DNA of 64,000 nt, taken from Phalacrocorax aristotelis. Its lineage: Eukaryota > Chordata > Aves > Suliformes > Phalacrocoracidae. Under the pieces are notes generated by a model, which saw only the letters and a program-made list of their open reading frames with translations, was not told the origin of the DNA and searched no databases. Positions 53,101 to 64,000 of this stretch are shown here, piece after piece (the stretch's first letter is position 1; each line of letters starts with the position of its first letter). Where the stretch lies: positions 50,456,266-50,520,265 of the forward strand of contig NC_134279.1 in NCBI RefSeq assembly GCF_949628215.1, in the 5' to 3' direction. Both the position numbers and the translations under genes were made by a program.

Positions 53101-56100
53101 ATAGACAACTGCAGGCATTTTAGGAGGGAGGGAGTAACATTTAAGACACTATAAATCATATCATTCTTACCAAGGTCATCAGTGGCAAAGGGTTCAAAAT
53201 TTGAAGATGTAGACATAGTACTCCCATTGTCCGCATCATTTTGTTCACAATCTTGACATGCTTCTGTAGAAAAGTTCTTGCCAAAAGTTTCCTAGAAAGC
53301 ACCAAATAACTGAATACAAAGCAGGAATGCATCACCCTCTCAGAGATGTGTCAACAAGCCAGCAATTCTTTTCAGCCTCATGCTGTGATATCAAGACTTG
53401 TCACCAGGATGCCTGACTGGGAAACAACCTTACTTTCAGGATATAAATACATCAGGTGATTCTACCATGTTTGTTTCAAATAATTCAATATACACCATAC
53501 CAAAAACTGTACAGAGGCATCAGTGATTCCTTAAATACAAATAAAATTTTTTTGGGAATCTTGTGATCAGTACTTGCCCTGACCTTACTCACAAGAGGAT
53601 TCTGGCTCTTTTTCAGTATAATTTTCAATGTTTTAAATGTTTTATGCGCCTCTCCATGTTCTATTCCTCCCTGACACATGACTCACTTCTAGCACCAAGA
53701 ATCCTACCACACTTAATCACTTTTGCATCAAGATTCTCTTGCATTTGTTTAGAAAATTTTGTGTAAGTTAATACTAATTTCAGAAAAATTCAACCACTAG
53801 TATGGATATTTTAGTACACAAGCATGCATGGAAATTGAAAAGATAAGAAAAGTTGACAGTAAACAAGCTTCTGAACTTAAACACTTACATCATCTGTAGA
53901 AGCAAGGCTTTCACTGGGAGTGAGTTCAGAGTTTGATGCCATCCATGTTGCAGAATTCAGTGATTTTGTGCACTTCCGGTTTTCGTTGTTCTCAGATAAA
54001 TGTCTGGTCACTATATCCTGGAAAAGATAAGAAGTCCGTACTGCAGAAAAGGATCTAAGGTTTGATTCATACACAAGATTAAAAATTTTATGCATACCTG
54101 TAAAGCATATAGAGCTCTTTGCCTCAGGTAATCTGTATTTAGCAGCTGAAGCTCATGAAAAAGTTCAATAAGAAAGTGGGGACGAGACTCATTTTGAGAA
54201 ATAAGAGTTGCCACTTCAGAATAAATGGTGTCTCGCAAAGCTTCAAACATAGAAAGATCGCTACCAGTTTCTGTCGGGAGAAAAGGAACTCATTAAGACC
54301 TTGACATGCATCCAGTTGAAAGACAACTGCCTATTAGGTATGCAAGTTACAGGTACACAAATTATATCTCAATCATCATAGGTGCCATTATATAGCTGCT
54401 TCCTTAAAGCTTACTCATTTCCTGAAGGGCAACAGAGACTTAAATGTTCCACAATAATCCTTTATGCAATCCTTTATATACGGAAGAAAATATAAAGCAT
54501 TCATAGAAATAATTTTCCTTACAATTCTGAGGAATACCTTTAGAAAGTATTCTTTAATAAAGAGAATATCGCACATACCACAATGCTGCTTTCAGAATAG
54601 GTATTCAACACTGAAAACAGAGTTTTAAGGTATTTCAAACAAAATAACCAAAGGTCTCAACTTCATGTAATACAAATAGTCCACACTTTTGCAACACAAG
54701 CAACAACATTAAGAAAGCTCTCGACTGAATTCAAGAAAGCCACTCCTTCCCATGCCCACACAAGCATAAATCCAGCGTTCTAATACATGTCTTAATATCA
54801 CTTCTGAGGCCGACATAAGACCTCTTACCCTTAAGCCCTATTACATATGTAGAAGACGACAATGTGTTCCCTATTAAGCCTCCCATTCCTTTGATAATTA
54901 AGGATTATCGTTGCATCACAACAGTTAAATTACTACATACATATTTTGACAAGTGTTGAATGGGAAAAAAGTTAAATTTAGAAAACTCAGCTTAGTTTAA
55001 CAGATGCGTATTTGTTAGTATTCAAGTTAATGAAGTTATTAGCAATACAGCAAATATTACTGTGCAATATGATTATCTGCAAACAGTTCACCAGTATTTT
55101 GAAGGATAGAGGCAAGCTTTTTTTAGCTTTAATAAGCCACTAGGAAATCGCTTCCCTCCCCCATTAATAAAATGTAACAGCTGCTTTTAAACACTAAAAA
55201 TGCCTAGTGAAATTAGTCGTTGTAGTATCTACCTGCATATTTTCCACTTGGAATTGTGACTAACCAAGAACATGATAAACACGTTCTCCACAATTACAAT
55301 TCAAAGTAGTTTGTATCATTGCATTTCATGCAAATTACAAGTAATCTCTTGCCTTGTTTACAGAGAAGGTGCTGCAATAGTACTAATTTTGATCATCTGC
55401 TAAACAGTCTGAGTTATAGGACCAAAGCTAGGAGGGGGAGAAAAAAAAAGGACATTGTTGAAGCTAAGCAGTGAATGCATTACCTGGCACTTCAATGCAT
55501 GCATTTCTGTTAGACTGCTGCAGAATTCTCCTAGCATGCGCTGTAGGAAAGTGGGGATAGACAGTGATAAACACAAAAATGTGCACCAGAAATAAAGACA
55601 GGGTCTATACAAAACAGCAGGAGGAAGACTGCTTAGTCATCCAAACCACATCAAAGCTGCTTATTGTGAGAATTTGACTGGTAAAAGTTTATTACATATA
55701 CCAATAAACAGCTCTTAGTGTGGACACAGCTACGTTGACAAAGCTGTACATCACACTACAATGACTAAACTTTCTGCGTCTTTCAAACAAAAGAAAGGTA
55801 CTGGCAGAACCTAAGACGACACCGAAGAGAATATTTTTATGATCTAGACAAAAGAAAAGCAGTGCAGATGGCAAAAATGTAAGGGCTTATGTGATGTTAT
55901 AAGACTGAATTTGAATGATATTTGATAGACCTCCTTTAAGCATGACTAGAAAGAAAACATATATACAGTACAGGATGTAGTTTAAACACTAAACAGTTTC
56001 ATCTCTTGTGCAGTTACTTTCCATAAAAACACCAACAAATGGGTGAGTCTTTTGGCTGGCTAGGTTTTTGTTTTACAGTAACAGGTGTGTTTCTAAATCA

Positions 56101-59100
56101 TTTTCACCAAGTACCACATCTACAGAGAACACCCAAAAGCAATCAATACCCAACTTTTTACACACTTTTATGTTTACAGCATCCTTAGAAATTAAAAACC
56201 ATAATCCACATGCTAAAAATACATACCGTCTTGTCAAAATAGACTGCTTTTAAATAATATACTGGCAACTCAGTATGAAGGTCCTATACTCAGAGAAATT
56301 CACAAAGTAATTACTAACACTCAGAAAAGAATACCTGAAGACATTTCTGTAGATCTACTGTATTTAATTATTTTTTCCAATTGTTCCCGATTCCTTTTGC
56401 TGAACACCTTTGCATGAACAATCTCTTCAGAGCGTCTGCTTTTATTGCTTTTGCAGGGTTCACATACACTAGAAGCGCTTGCACTTTCATAACCTTACAG
56501 GGAGGAATGAGATGGAAGAAGTAAAAAAAATAGCATACGAAACATTTTGCTACTTTTAAAAATTTGTTTGAGGGAAATCTCAAAGGTACAAAACACCAAT
56601 GATGCTTCCTAGCGAAAAATTTTCCTCTGCACACTGAGGCCATAGAGTAGCACTGAATCCTCAGTGACTGCAACAGTACTGTATGTGCTAGTACTGTCCT
56701 TCACTTCTCATCCAGTATTTTACCAAAGCACGTCTTTCAGCAAGTCATCCAGTTTGACCATGAAGACTTCATGAAGAGAATGATTCTCCTGGTGGCTTAT
56801 TCTAAATCTTAGTGCATCTGCACCCATTATCCATTCAAATCATGACGTGCTAATCAGTTGTACTTTTTTTTTTTTACTGAAATACCAAAACACCTTATGT
56901 AATTACATTATGTAACATGAATTAGTATTTCAATAACTTATTTTCACTATTATAGGTACCATTTACGGAAAGTAAATTCTCTGGAATGTAATGATTATAA
57001 TCCAAGTTGTGTTTGCCCTTGTATCCAAAATTACTTTACAACCTACCAGTATTTTTAATTCTGCTTTTTAGCTGAGAAGAACTCTTCCTCTTACTCTTTG
57101 ATTTGGGTGTTTTATCTTTTGATGCCAAACTTGCTTGCGCTGATGCTTTTCTAGATTTAAATGTCTTTGTCACTGTAGTTGGGTCTACTGGATCAGGCAT
57201 GCTACTAAAACTCTCCAAAGATTCTTCATCATACTCTCTTCTCCTGCTCATATCAGACTGATTTTTATGACCAGAAGCAATGCTTTGTACTGGAACTGCA
57301 AAACCTGCTTTCAGCCGAGACTGATCATCTTTTTTTACTTCCTGGCTATCATTATGCCAAGTTGATCTTTTTTCCATTTCCTCTTCAGGTTGTCTGTGAC
57401 TCCTTCTGTCAGAAACAAACACACACCTCAGTACAGCATAACCTATCTCTCAGAAACAGCATGTGTTACCAGGCAAGTAGCTTTATCCATAATGCAAGTC
57501 ATCTGCCCTAGTTACTTAGTCATCAACTGAACACCGATAAAAAAAAAAGCTCATGAGAACCCTTCCAAATGGAAAACAGAAGTGGTGAAGAAATTCACAT
57601 TTATCACTGATTTCAACCTCAATATACTCATGCAGCTCTTGCTGTGGTCAAGTAGTACTACAGGATGAATCAACATTCATTACAATCTACCGTAGCACAA
57701 AAAATAAGCGTTCACTGAAATTATATCCTCTTGTTATTCAAACAGCTCAGTTTCAAAACACATGGAAGGGAAATCCTCCTTCACTTACAAAATGTTTCAC
57801 AAAACTACTCCAACACTATTTGATCGTAAAATATTCATAAAATACATTAGTTAACATACAGAAAAGCAGAACGCTTTAGAGAAAAAAGCAAAAATATTTA
57901 ACTAGGAACTGCAGAAGTCAGCTCATCTTGTAATTCTATTATTTACTTGGAAGATAAATTCCCTAAAAGAATTATGAATTCCCACAAGCTCCAGAAAAGG
58001 GAGAAGAGAGGGAGAAAAAGCGGTTAAATGGGAGTTGCACTGTGACATTAAATACCTTTGTTTTTCTGCACCATTAGAGGAACTGCTTTCAAAAGGTTTG
58101 GGGAATGCCGTATAGTCAGTTTTCCCAGAAGCATTATGATCTAGAGGATGTTGCTGCTGCTCAGTGCTGTTTGGGGAAATATTGTGTGCGACATCTCCAA
58201 AACCAGAAGGGAACACTGGATTATAGTTAATACCTACAAAGTAAAACAAGTCAGAAGATACTACCTCATTTAACTGTGTGATAAAAGTCAAACTTGAGAC
58301 ATTATGTGGCCAGATAAAATTACGCAGCAAAAATACAGTAGGGAATAAGAAAAAACTGTTTCGTCCTGAAAGCACTGCAATAAATCTGAATTCATCTTAA
58401 ATGTAGGTTTCTAACATTACTGGACACTACAATCCCATCAGCAGATAGATGAAGGTACTTCAAGAAACACCAATAAAGAACTCCTACAAGTGAAGGTAAA
58501 AATGACATCAGTTCCAAAAAAGGCAGAGTTCTGCCTGCATGAAGACTATCAATACTTCAACTAAAACCAAACTGACAAGAAAATTCCAACGGTGCAAGTA
58601 TTCATAGGGCCAAAGAAGTAATAAATTCATCATCTTCATAGTAGTGGCAAATTGAACATAACCATTCTTCTCTGCAGGTTCCGTATAATTTGAATTATAT
58701 CCTTAAACAGAAAAGACTTTAGAATCTGAAAGCTGTAAGTCTCAGTCTATGCCTGTTGCTGGTTTCCTGAAAAGGCTGAAATATATTATCAAGGCAGCTT
58801 TAACAGCTTCTAATGATACACTAAAATGCCTACATTTCTTTTCCATTTCAAATTCAACAGTAAAAGTAGATTTGGTAATGAGATTAGAAACACTGTATCC
58901 AAGTCAACAGTTACTCTATACCTCTGATGGGAACAAAAATTAGTAACATGCTATTTACAGGCACTTTAAACAAAAATGAGTGCTGGAAGTTCTAAGAAAA
59001 AAAGAGAAGTCATTACTAAGTGCTGCCTTAAAATTAGAGGGTTCACTTGTCAGAAACACTATTAAATGATTGCTGAAGGTACGTAAAAGTTTCAAACATT

Positions 59101-62100
59101 AATTTTCACATGTTGGATGAAGAACATTTAAAATATTAACTTTATGGAGCAGGTATTTTCGACTATAACCAACTTCTTACTAAGTCTTGCTTTTCATACT
59201 GAAGTCAAAATATACAATTGTTCAGCAATAAACATTAAACTTCTGTCAGGATAATATGGCCTCTTTCAAGTACTGTTTAAGACCATTTCAACAGAAAGGA
59301 AAAGTCAGTATCAGCAAGTTCACAGTAAGATTTCAAGTAAATGAAGGAATGGAAATTTTTGAAATTCCTATTACTTCATACACCTGTAGTAATACTCACC
59401 TGGAGCAAAGGAATTAAAATTAGTAAATCCTGGTACATTAAGCAGGTTCACAGGTTGTGGAGGAAAGCTGAATGGACAGAAAACAGGAGATGGAGGTGGT
59501 GGCGCACTACTGCTGCTCTCCTTTCTCAACGGCTTCTCTTGACACTGTTGTTCTTCTTGCTGGCGCATCAGATCATTTAACATTTGTTTCAACCTTGAAA
59601 AAAAAGGAAAAGTAAGCACTTGGGAGGGAAAAAAGAATGCTAAGGGAAAGCTGTAAATTCATACTCAAGTAATTTGAGATTCGTATTATTTCACCTGCCT
59701 CATGTAATGTACATAAAGAACTGCTCCATTTACCTAGTAAAAAAAATAGCCACCTCAAGGAAACAAACTTCTTGTAAACATGACCACTAGTACAGAGCAG
59801 TTGATTTTAAAACCATTGCTGTCTGTCACTTGCAAGAACAACAGAAAAAATGACTACATAACAAAACAAGCAGGCTGAGAAGGAAATAAATAAAACGAAC
59901 CTAAGATAGACAATACTTGCAGAAGTGACATTAAAACTACTTTAAAATATTACGAGGCCAGTAACAAAATATCGCTTACCAAACACAAAGACAGATGAAG
60001 AGCTTGAACTTTCATGCAATGAATTAAAATTACTATTACATTTTTTTAGAAAAAAAGATCACTGTTCAGAAGGTAAAAGTAGCACATCCAAATGGATCGT
60101 AAGCGTAAGTTCTGACTGACAACATAAAGGACAAAAAACACTTCCATCATCTTTCCACAACCATTAGAATCCAGAAGCTTGCCAGGTAGTCTATCAAAGA
60201 CTACAGACATAAAAGCATATTCAAGAAAAGCAAGTCTAAACAAAAAAAGCCAAACACAGCTATCGCAACAGGTTTTCAGAAGAGATGCCAACTTTTGGTT
60301 CTCATCACTAAAGATTACCCAAAACGAGTAATCTCAAAGGCATTAAAACAGTAGTGAAAAAAATTAAAAAGCTTTATATAATTTCCTAAGCTTGTAATAA
60401 ATTCAGAAGTTCAATAGCCTCATATTTAACCATTAACTGTCATCTTTTACTCACATAATCACGTTCTCCGTTACTGAAGCATTTCAAATTCCACAGTCAA
60501 ACACTAATATAAGCCAACAAACCTTTGGACATTATTCTGCTGCCAAGCCAGTTGGGTGTAACACTGGTTCAACTGATGCATAATAAGATATACTTGTGAA
60601 GATGCAACATTATTGGGCATCATACTGTAAGGGCCTGTAAATAAAGTCTGTAGAAGACAAGACAGGGTCTGTGGAAAGAAAATACATGACAGTGATCAAA
60701 TTACCAAAACCAGAAGTTATTCCTAGAAAGATCTACCGGGGGCAGCAGGGAGGATCAAGAACAGCAAAATAACTGCTCTTCATATCTACCTGCTGATCCT
60801 GCATCAAAGTTTGACAAATGCTGACACTAAATTCATGCTGTTTCTTCAACTGGTTGATCTGCTCTTGCCACTGTTCCTTTTCTTCCACATATGAAAGTTC
60901 GGACATCCACCGAAGGTTTTCCTGACGTCGCATACTTATGTTTTGCTGTTGCCTGGCCTTAGATAATGGACGATAATTCCCATCTGCTGAAAGAGGACGG
61001 CAATTCTTCCACCTGGGGGGGGAAGGAAGAATGAGGAGAAAAGCTGACATTTCAAACAACTTTTAATTATACTCCCATTATTGAAATTATGTTTCAGTTG
61101 TACATCAACAAATCACTTGGGCACAGGCCATTTCAGCATGCCAGCTAATCACCCATGCAATTTTGTCAATCCAACATTACCCTAAACAAACACAAAATAA
61201 CAGACACCCAACTAACTACCACTGCCAAAAAGAATTGCTAAGGATGTTTCTGGATCTTGTTTTTAGTATCGTCCATCGCTGATATATAATATGTACTCAG
61301 ATGAAAATAAAAGCCACCAACATAATTCACTAAGAATTAACAGGCCCAGCTCCTGCCTGGAAGGTCACTATTTCCTAAAATTATTTTGATATCAAAACCA
61401 GAAGAAATCAGTTGAGGAGGTATACATTACTTTTAACGTGGCATTTTCATTTAGTCACACAAAGCTTGTTAAGGACATCAGTTAGGTAAGCAGAGTTAAA
61501 AATATTAATGTTAATTTAAAAAATTTAGTAAGAAATAGTTTTCAAAGCTGCAAAAGCCAACAATTAGAAAGCAAGTATTTCAGAGTTTAATTCTCTGAAT
61601 TAGATTTTTTGAAGAGACTGATCAATATGATGGCAAAAATTTCACATACATTATCTTTTAAGCTGATTAAAACAACATGGGAACATAAGGAGCTACTGCA
61701 ACACAACTGGAGAGCTCAATGGCAGACAGTCAATATGACCGAAAACCAAATAAATAATCAAATTAGTTACACATTACAGCTAGAGACTCAGACAAGAAAA
61801 CCCCACTGCACACAGCTCCCTAGCAAGCAGAAAGAAATTTCACTTTGATGTTGAAAGATGCCTTTTAGTTAATGCAATGCTTCTTCTACCCCTTCCAAAT
61901 ATACTCTGACAAGCATCAGATCAACAAGTAATGCCACTAACCTATCCTTGTTTTCTTTAACAAAACATGCATTTTCTGGTATGTTGTTATTGGGATAAAG
62001 AGAGAAACTGTCATTCAAACTTGAGGCATCTTCTTCCTCTTCCTCTGCCTGACCAACTCCGTCAGAAAGATAACCATCTTCATCTCCATCTTCTTCATCT

Positions 62101-62139
62101 AGTGCACACTGGGTAGAACCTCCCCAGGTAGCCACTGTC
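41108..62139 (-). CDS. PCM1: Pericentriolar material 1, C-terminal half (22 exons, 5' part off the window)
   Basis: PCM1 is the scaffold of centriolar satellites. Exons, 5' to 3': 62139-61942, 61012-60790, 60668-60523, 59593-59400, 58233-58056, 57405-57047, 56493-56335, 54270-54098, 54017-53889, 53291-53171, 52854-52717, 52466-52333, 51236-51102, 50561-50364, 48100-48041, 46193-46055, 45322-45174, 44237-44168, 43137-42887, 42671-42579, 42460-42337, 41133-41108. All borders are AG/GT and every phase matches, giving about 1,131 residues and a stop. The protein matches human PCM1 from ATWGGSTQCALDEE to the end, where ETFGAQSA corresponds to human ETVGAQSI. Visible parts are a coiled-coil stretch (EEKEQWQEQINQLKKQ and LKQMLNDLMRQQEEQQ), a proline-rich segment, the basic KTPKSKSKRKSSSQLKSR, and the highly conserved C-terminal region (SMFEALRDTIYSEVATLISQ, EVLFNELAFFKLMQDLDNN). 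Acidic serine-rich exons follow. The N-terminal half with the main coiled coils lies beyond 64,000. Confidence 0.97.
43388..43442 (+). repeat. A/C-rich low-complexity tract in a PCM1 intron
   Basis: Irregular AAAACAAAAACCCC-type units, complementary to the G/T-rich tracts seen elsewhere in the window. Probably simple-sequence decay. Confidence 0.6.
47111..47155 (-). mobile_element. CR1 LINE terminal fragment, antisense
   Basis: CCATAGAATCATAGAATTGT followed by TCAGGTTGGAAGATACCT is the reverse complement of the CR1 terminal ATTCTATGATTCTATG repeat region. Only about 45 bases remain recognisable. It lies in a PCM1 intron, in the same direction as the gene. Confidence 0.75.
49452..50030 (+). 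mobile_element. Solo LTR of an avian endogenous retrovirus
   Basis: About 580 bases in a PCM1 intron match a long terminal repeat I know as common in avian genomes. Landmarks are AGCTGGGACAGAGTTAAATT at the left, GAAGCTGGGAGTGGACACAG, a TATA box at 49,714-49,719 (CATATAAAG), TGGAGATGGCTGAACACCTG, TTTATCTCAACCTACAAG, and GGCTGGGGTTAAACCACAAC at the right. No gag, pol or env sequence adjoins, so it is a solo LTR left by recombination. Exact ends and target duplication are unclear. It lies antisense to PCM1. Retroviral class (ERVL- or ERVK-like) is not decided here. Confidence 0.85.
54271..61941 (-). other. PCM1: PCM1 introns, 5' part in view
   Basis: Introns 54,271-56,334, 56,494-57,046, 57,406-58,055, 58,234-59,399, 59,594-60,522, 60,669-60,789 and 61,013-61,941. 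All are AT-rich with no recognised mobile element. The acceptor of the exon ending at 61,012 has a C-run pyrimidine tract (CCCCCCCCAG on the minus strand), a small version of what precedes the next exon upstream. Confidence 0.6.
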
Positions 62140-62152
62140 CTAGTGAACGAAA
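62140..62152 (-). promoter_or_regulatory. PCM1: 3' splice site of a PCM1 exon fed by a minisatellite
   Basis: On the minus strand the intron ends TTCGTTCACTAG before GACAGTGGCTACC, and the phase (one base completing a codon) fits the human protein at K|TMATWGG. Only about a dozen bases separate the AG from the repeat array, so the array itself supplies the polypyrimidine tract. The sole adenosines near the AG are the one in the AG and one three bases before it, too close to serve as a normal branch point. Confidence 0.85.
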
Positions 62153-64000
62153 GGGGGGGGGAAGCAAAGGAGGGGGGGGGAAGCAAAGGAGGGGGGGGGG
62201 AAGCAAAGGAGGGGGGGGGGAAGCAAAGGAGGGGGGGGGGAAGCAAAGGAGGGGGGGGGGAAGCAAAGGAGGGGGGGGGGAAGCAAAGGAGGGGGGGGGG
62301 AAGCAAAGGAGGGGGGGGGGAAGCAAAGGAGGGGGGGGGAAGCAAAGGAGGGGGGGGGAAGCAAAGGAGGGGGGGGGGAAGCAAAGGAGGGGGGGGGGAA
62401 GCAAAGGAGGGGGGGGGAAGCAAAGGAGGGGGGGGGGAAGCAAAGGAGGGGGGGGGGAAGCAAAGGAGGGGGGGGGGAAGCAAAGGAGGGGGGGGGGGAA
62501 GCAAAGGAGGGGGGGGGGAAGCAAAGGAGGGGGGGGAAGCAAAGGAGGGGGGGGGAAGCAAAGGAGGGGGGGGGGGAAGCAAAGGAGGGGGGGGGGGAAG
62601 CAAAGGAGGGGGGGGGGGAAGCAAAGGAGGGGGGGGGGGAAGCAAAGGAGGGGGGGGGGGAAGCAAAGGAGGGGGGGGGGGAAGCAAAGGAGGGGGGGGG
62701 GGAAGCAAAGGAGGGGGGGAAGCAAAGGGGGGGGGGAAGCAAAGGGGGGGGGGAAGCAAAGGGGGGGGGGAAGCAAAGGGGGGGGGGAAGCAAAGGGGGG
62801 GGGGAAGCAAAGGGGGGGGGGAAGCAAAGGGGGGGGGGAAGCAAAGGGGGGGGGGAAGCAAAGGGGGGGGGAAGCAAAGGGGGGGGGGAAGCAAAGGGGG
62901 GGGGGAAGCAAAGGGGGGGGGGAAGCAAAGGGGGGGGGGAAGCAAGGGGGGGGGGGAAGCAAGGGGGGGGGGGAAGCAAGGGGGGGGGGAAGCAAGGGGG
63001 GGGGGGAAGCAAGGGGGGGGGGGAAGCAAAGGGGGGGGGGAAGCAAAGGGGGGGGGAAGCAAAGGGGGGGGGGAAGCAAAGGGGGGGGGAAGCAAAGGGG
63101 GGGGGGAAGCAAAGGGGGGGGGGAAGCAAAGGGGGGGGGGAAGCAAAGGGGGGGGGGAAGCAAAGGGGGGGGGGAAGCAAAGGGGGGGGGGAAGCAAAGG
63201 GGGGGGGGAAGCAAAGGGGGGGGGGAAGCAAAGGGGGGGGGGAAGCAAAGGGGGGGGGGAAGCAAAGGGGGGGGGGAAGCAAAGGGGGGGGGGAAGCAAA
63301 GGGGGGGGGGAAGCAAAGGGGGGGGGGAAGCAAAGGGGGGGGGGAAGCAAAGGGGGGGGGGAAGCAAGGGGGGGGGGAAGCAAAGGGGGGGGGGAAGCAA
63401 AGGGGGGGGGGAAGCAAAGGGGGGGGGGAAGCAAAGGGGGGGGGGAAGCAAAGGGGGGGGGAAGCAAAGGGGGGGGGGAAGCAAAGGGGGGGGGGAAGCA
63501 AAGGGGGGGGGGAAGCAAAGGGGGGGGGAAGCAAAGGGGGGGGGGAAGCAAAGGGGGGGGGAAGCAAAGGGGGGGGGAAGCAAAGGGGGGGGGAAGCAAA
63601 GGGGGGGGGAAGCAAAGGGGGGGGGGAAGCAAAGGGGGGGGGAAGCAAAGGGGGGGGGGAAGCAAAGGGGGGGGGGAAGCAAAGGGGGGGGGGAAGCAAA
63701 GGGGGGGGGAAGCAAAGGGGGGGGGAAGCAAAGGGGGGGGGAAGCAAAGGGGGGGGGAAGCAAAGGGGGGGGGAAGCAAAGGGGGGGGGAAGCAAAGGGG
63801 GGGGGAAGCAAAGGGGGGGGGGAAGCAAAGGGGGGGGGAAGCAAAGGGGGGGGGAAGCAAGGGGGGGGGAAGCAAAGGGGGGGGGAAGCAAAGGGGGGGG
63901 GAAGCAAAGGGGGGGGGAAGCAAAGGGGGGGGGAAGCAAAGGGGGGGGGAAGCAAAGGGGGGGGGAAGCAAAGGGGGGGGAAGCAAAGGGGGGGGAAGCA
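62151..64000 (+). repeat. G-rich minisatellite in a PCM1 intron, open at the right edge
   Basis: At least 1.85 kb, roughly 100 copies. On the + strand each unit is AAGCAAA followed by a G run. The segment to about 62,718 uses AAGCAAAGGA plus 8-12 G (18-22 bp units). From there to the edge the unit is AAGCAAA plus 8-10 G (about 16-17 bp), with a cluster of AAGCAA variants at about 62,940-63,025. G runs are mostly 10 long between 62,720 and 63,440 and mostly 8-9 near the edge. The + strand contains no T, so the PCM1 sense strand has no A and no stop codon in any frame; the long proline/leucine-rich open frames here follow from that. True length is unknown because the array continues past the window, and such arrays are often mis-sized in assemblies. 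Confidence 0.97.

Larger units (their letters stand above)
42888..54097 (-). other. PCM1: PCM1 introns, 3' part
   Basis: The introns between the exons in this interval are AT-rich. The larger ones are 43,138-44,167, 44,238-45,173, 46,194-48,040, 48,101-50,363 and 51,237-52,332. Contents recognised are an A/C-rich tract at about 43,388-43,442, a CR1 tail at 47,111 and an LTR at 49,452. Nothing else with coding or RNA-gene character is visible. Confidence 0.6.

Noticed and set aside
61869-63986. Very long minus-strand open frames (about 600-700 codons) rich in PPPLLPPPFAS
   Set aside because: They arise because the minisatellite has no A on this strand and so cannot contain stops. All three frames are open. 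The only real coding part is the PCM1 exon at 61,942-62,139.
1-64000. CRISPR arrays, bacterial operons, tRNA or rRNA genes
   Set aside because: The window is vertebrate DNA. The tandem arrays have no spacers, and no tRNA- or rRNA-like sequence was seen.

Overview
The window is vertebrate nuclear DNA, most likely from a bird. It has long AT-rich introns with GT-AG splice sites and several 3' ends of CR1 LINEs, the dominant avian interspersed repeat. It also has one long terminal repeat (LTR) of a kind common in avian genomes. I cannot name the species.

Layout. Positions 1-6,870 are gene-poor flank with one clear CR1 fragment. A CpG island at about 6,870-7,340 is the promoter of ASAH1 (acid ceramidase, + strand). 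Its 14 coding exons run from 7,029 to 22,362 and join to a complete 395-codon protein, the same length as human ASAH1, with the nucleophile at Cys143. Intron 1 carries a minisatellite of exactly 20 identical 15-bp copies. Positions 23,103-35,256 are intergenic, with one CR1 remnant and a few low-complexity tracts. A four-coding-exon gene at 35,271-38,295 (+) encodes a 419-residue homologue of the TFIIE alpha subunit (GTF2E1 family). From about 38.4 to 62.1 kb the minus strand carries the 3' half of PCM1: 22 coding exons, about 1,131 residues, including the stop. The 5' half lies beyond the right edge. From 62,150 to the edge the sequence is a G-rich minisatellite that abuts the 3' splice site of the first PCM1 exon in view.

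The genes do not form a pathway. ASAH1 acts in the lysosome, the TFIIE alpha homologue in Pol II initiation, and PCM1 in centriolar satellites. ASAH1 and PCM1 are also neighbours in mammals (human 8p22), but human GTF2E1 is on another chromosome (3q13). The gene between them here is therefore probably a second, diverged TFIIE alpha copy.

Two observations matter most. First, the TFIIE alpha-like gene keeps the winged helix, zinc ribbon and C-terminal motif, but has lost most of the acidic tract and both residues that in human TFIIE alpha contact TFIIH p62. Second, the PCM1 intron has no adenosine on the sense strand for at least 1,856 nt before a 3' splice site, apart from the last few bases. 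A normal branch point near that exon is impossible, every frame is stop-free, and the transcript carries about 100 C-tracts.
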